DNA of 64,000 nt from Massariosphaeria phaeospora (lineage: Eukaryota > Ascomycota > Dothideomycetes > Pleosporales), in the NCBI GenBank assembly GCA_011032825.1, contig JAADJZ010000011.1:1116001-1180000 (forward strand), in the 5' to 3' direction. Below the pieces are notes generated by a model. It was not told the origin of the DNA and searched no databases. It saw only the letters and a program-made list of their open reading frames with translations. Below, one piece after another: positions 63,606 through 64,000 of this stretch (position 1 is its first letter; each line of letters opens with the position of its first letter). Both the position numbers and the translations under genes were made by a program.

Positions 63606-64000
63606 ATGCAGCGGCGGCCGTCCCCAGCGGAGCTGTTCCCCAGCTACAGCGCGGTCGAGGCGCGGCGCGAGTGGGAGATTGGGCTGATCTTGGAGAAGCT
63701 GGCGCGCAATGAGCAGGTCGACCTGCCGGTGTGTCGGGTGGAGCGGGTCAGCGCGTAAGTCACGTTAGCCAGAACAGACAGTACAGTGAGCCTCGTGCAA
63801 CACGAACACCAGCGCGCGCATCGCGCATCGCGCATCGCCGCCCAAAAGCTCCGCGTGCCAAGCCCTGCACCGCGCAGAGCCAGAGCCGCACTCCACATTC
63901 CGCGCCCGGCTAACGCTGCCGTTTAGGGACGCGCAGACGGTGCGCTTTGGGCTCAAGCGCGGCAAGCTACTATACGTCTTCAAGTACCCGGCCCACAACG
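63606..64000 (+). CDS. unknown protein, 5' part only
   Basis: Exon 1 is 63606-63754 and exon 2 begins at 63927 after a 172-bp intron (donor GTAAGT, acceptor TTTAG), running off the end of the window. The first 75 residues are visible: AELFPSYSAVEARREWEIGL, ILEKLARNEQVDLPVCRVER, then ADAQTVRFGLKRGKLLYVFK. The phase-correct splice and the smooth change from helical to beta-type sequence support a real gene. I do not recognise the family. An upstream exon or earlier start is possible because a CAG acceptor-like site precedes the ATG. Confidence 0.6.

Noticed and set aside
1..64000. CRISPR arrays, prokaryotic operons or phage genes
   Set aside because: No regularly spaced repeats; gene structure is that of a fungal nuclear genome.

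Overview
This window is nuclear DNA from a filamentous ascomycete (Pezizomycotina), most likely a dothideomycete-like fungus. Genes lie on both strands without operons. Most are split by 45-80 bp introns with GTRNGT donors and YAG acceptors. The gene set is typical of such fungi: a heterokaryon-incompatibility (HET) protein, a calcium-binding type II NADH dehydrogenase, fungal chorismate mutase, MDV1, VPS15, a Xi-class glutathione transferase and an FG nucleoporin. The species cannot be named from the sequence alone. Exon limits were worked out by hand from splice signals and reading phase; every model given as complete adds up to a whole number of codons.

Layout. 1-8.6 kb: the 3' end of an RNA exonuclease 4 gene, an aldo-keto reductase, an MFS transporter, an EIF1AD-like RNA-binding protein, the ALG3 mannosyltransferase and chorismate mutase. 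8.9-16.4 kb: MDV1 (mitochondrial fission adaptor), external NADH dehydrogenase and PPG1 phosphatase. 17-22.6 kb: a small membrane protein, two divergent F-box-like paralogues and a HET protein. 23.9-28.4 kb: glia maturation factor (an actin/Arp2/3 regulator), a molybdopterin-binding-domain protein and a Ras GTPase. 28.4-39.3 kb is accessory-looking: a dynamin-stalk-like remnant, an LRR gene with a doubtful 5' end, a small inverted-repeat element, a secreted HEXXH metallopeptidase in eight exons, two membrane proteins of unknown role and a His/Asn/Tyr-rich zinc-finger-like protein. 39.9-48 kb: VPS15, ALG2 head-to-head with it, an intron-containing tRNA-Gln and a DUF4385 protein. 48-64 kb: a 4.4-kb gene-poor stretch, a folliculin-interacting (FNIP/LST4) protein, a glutathione transferase, a 3.5-kb gene-poor stretch, NUP49 and the start of an unknown gene.

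Most genes are unrelated housekeeping loci. ALG2 and ALG3 act in the same pathway (lipid-linked oligosaccharide synthesis at the ER) but lie 38 kb apart and are not clustered. VPS15, FNIP and Ras are linked to nutrient and endosomal signalling. I see no secondary-metabolite cluster, no intact transposon and no CRISPR. No clearly new system is evident. The most unusual items are the large insert in the PPG1 catalytic domain, the start-codon-only exon of GMF, possible dual-targeting starts in two genes, a HEXXH site split by an intron, a paired F-box locus, and two repeat structures (11.6-11.8 kb and 33.5-33.8 kb).
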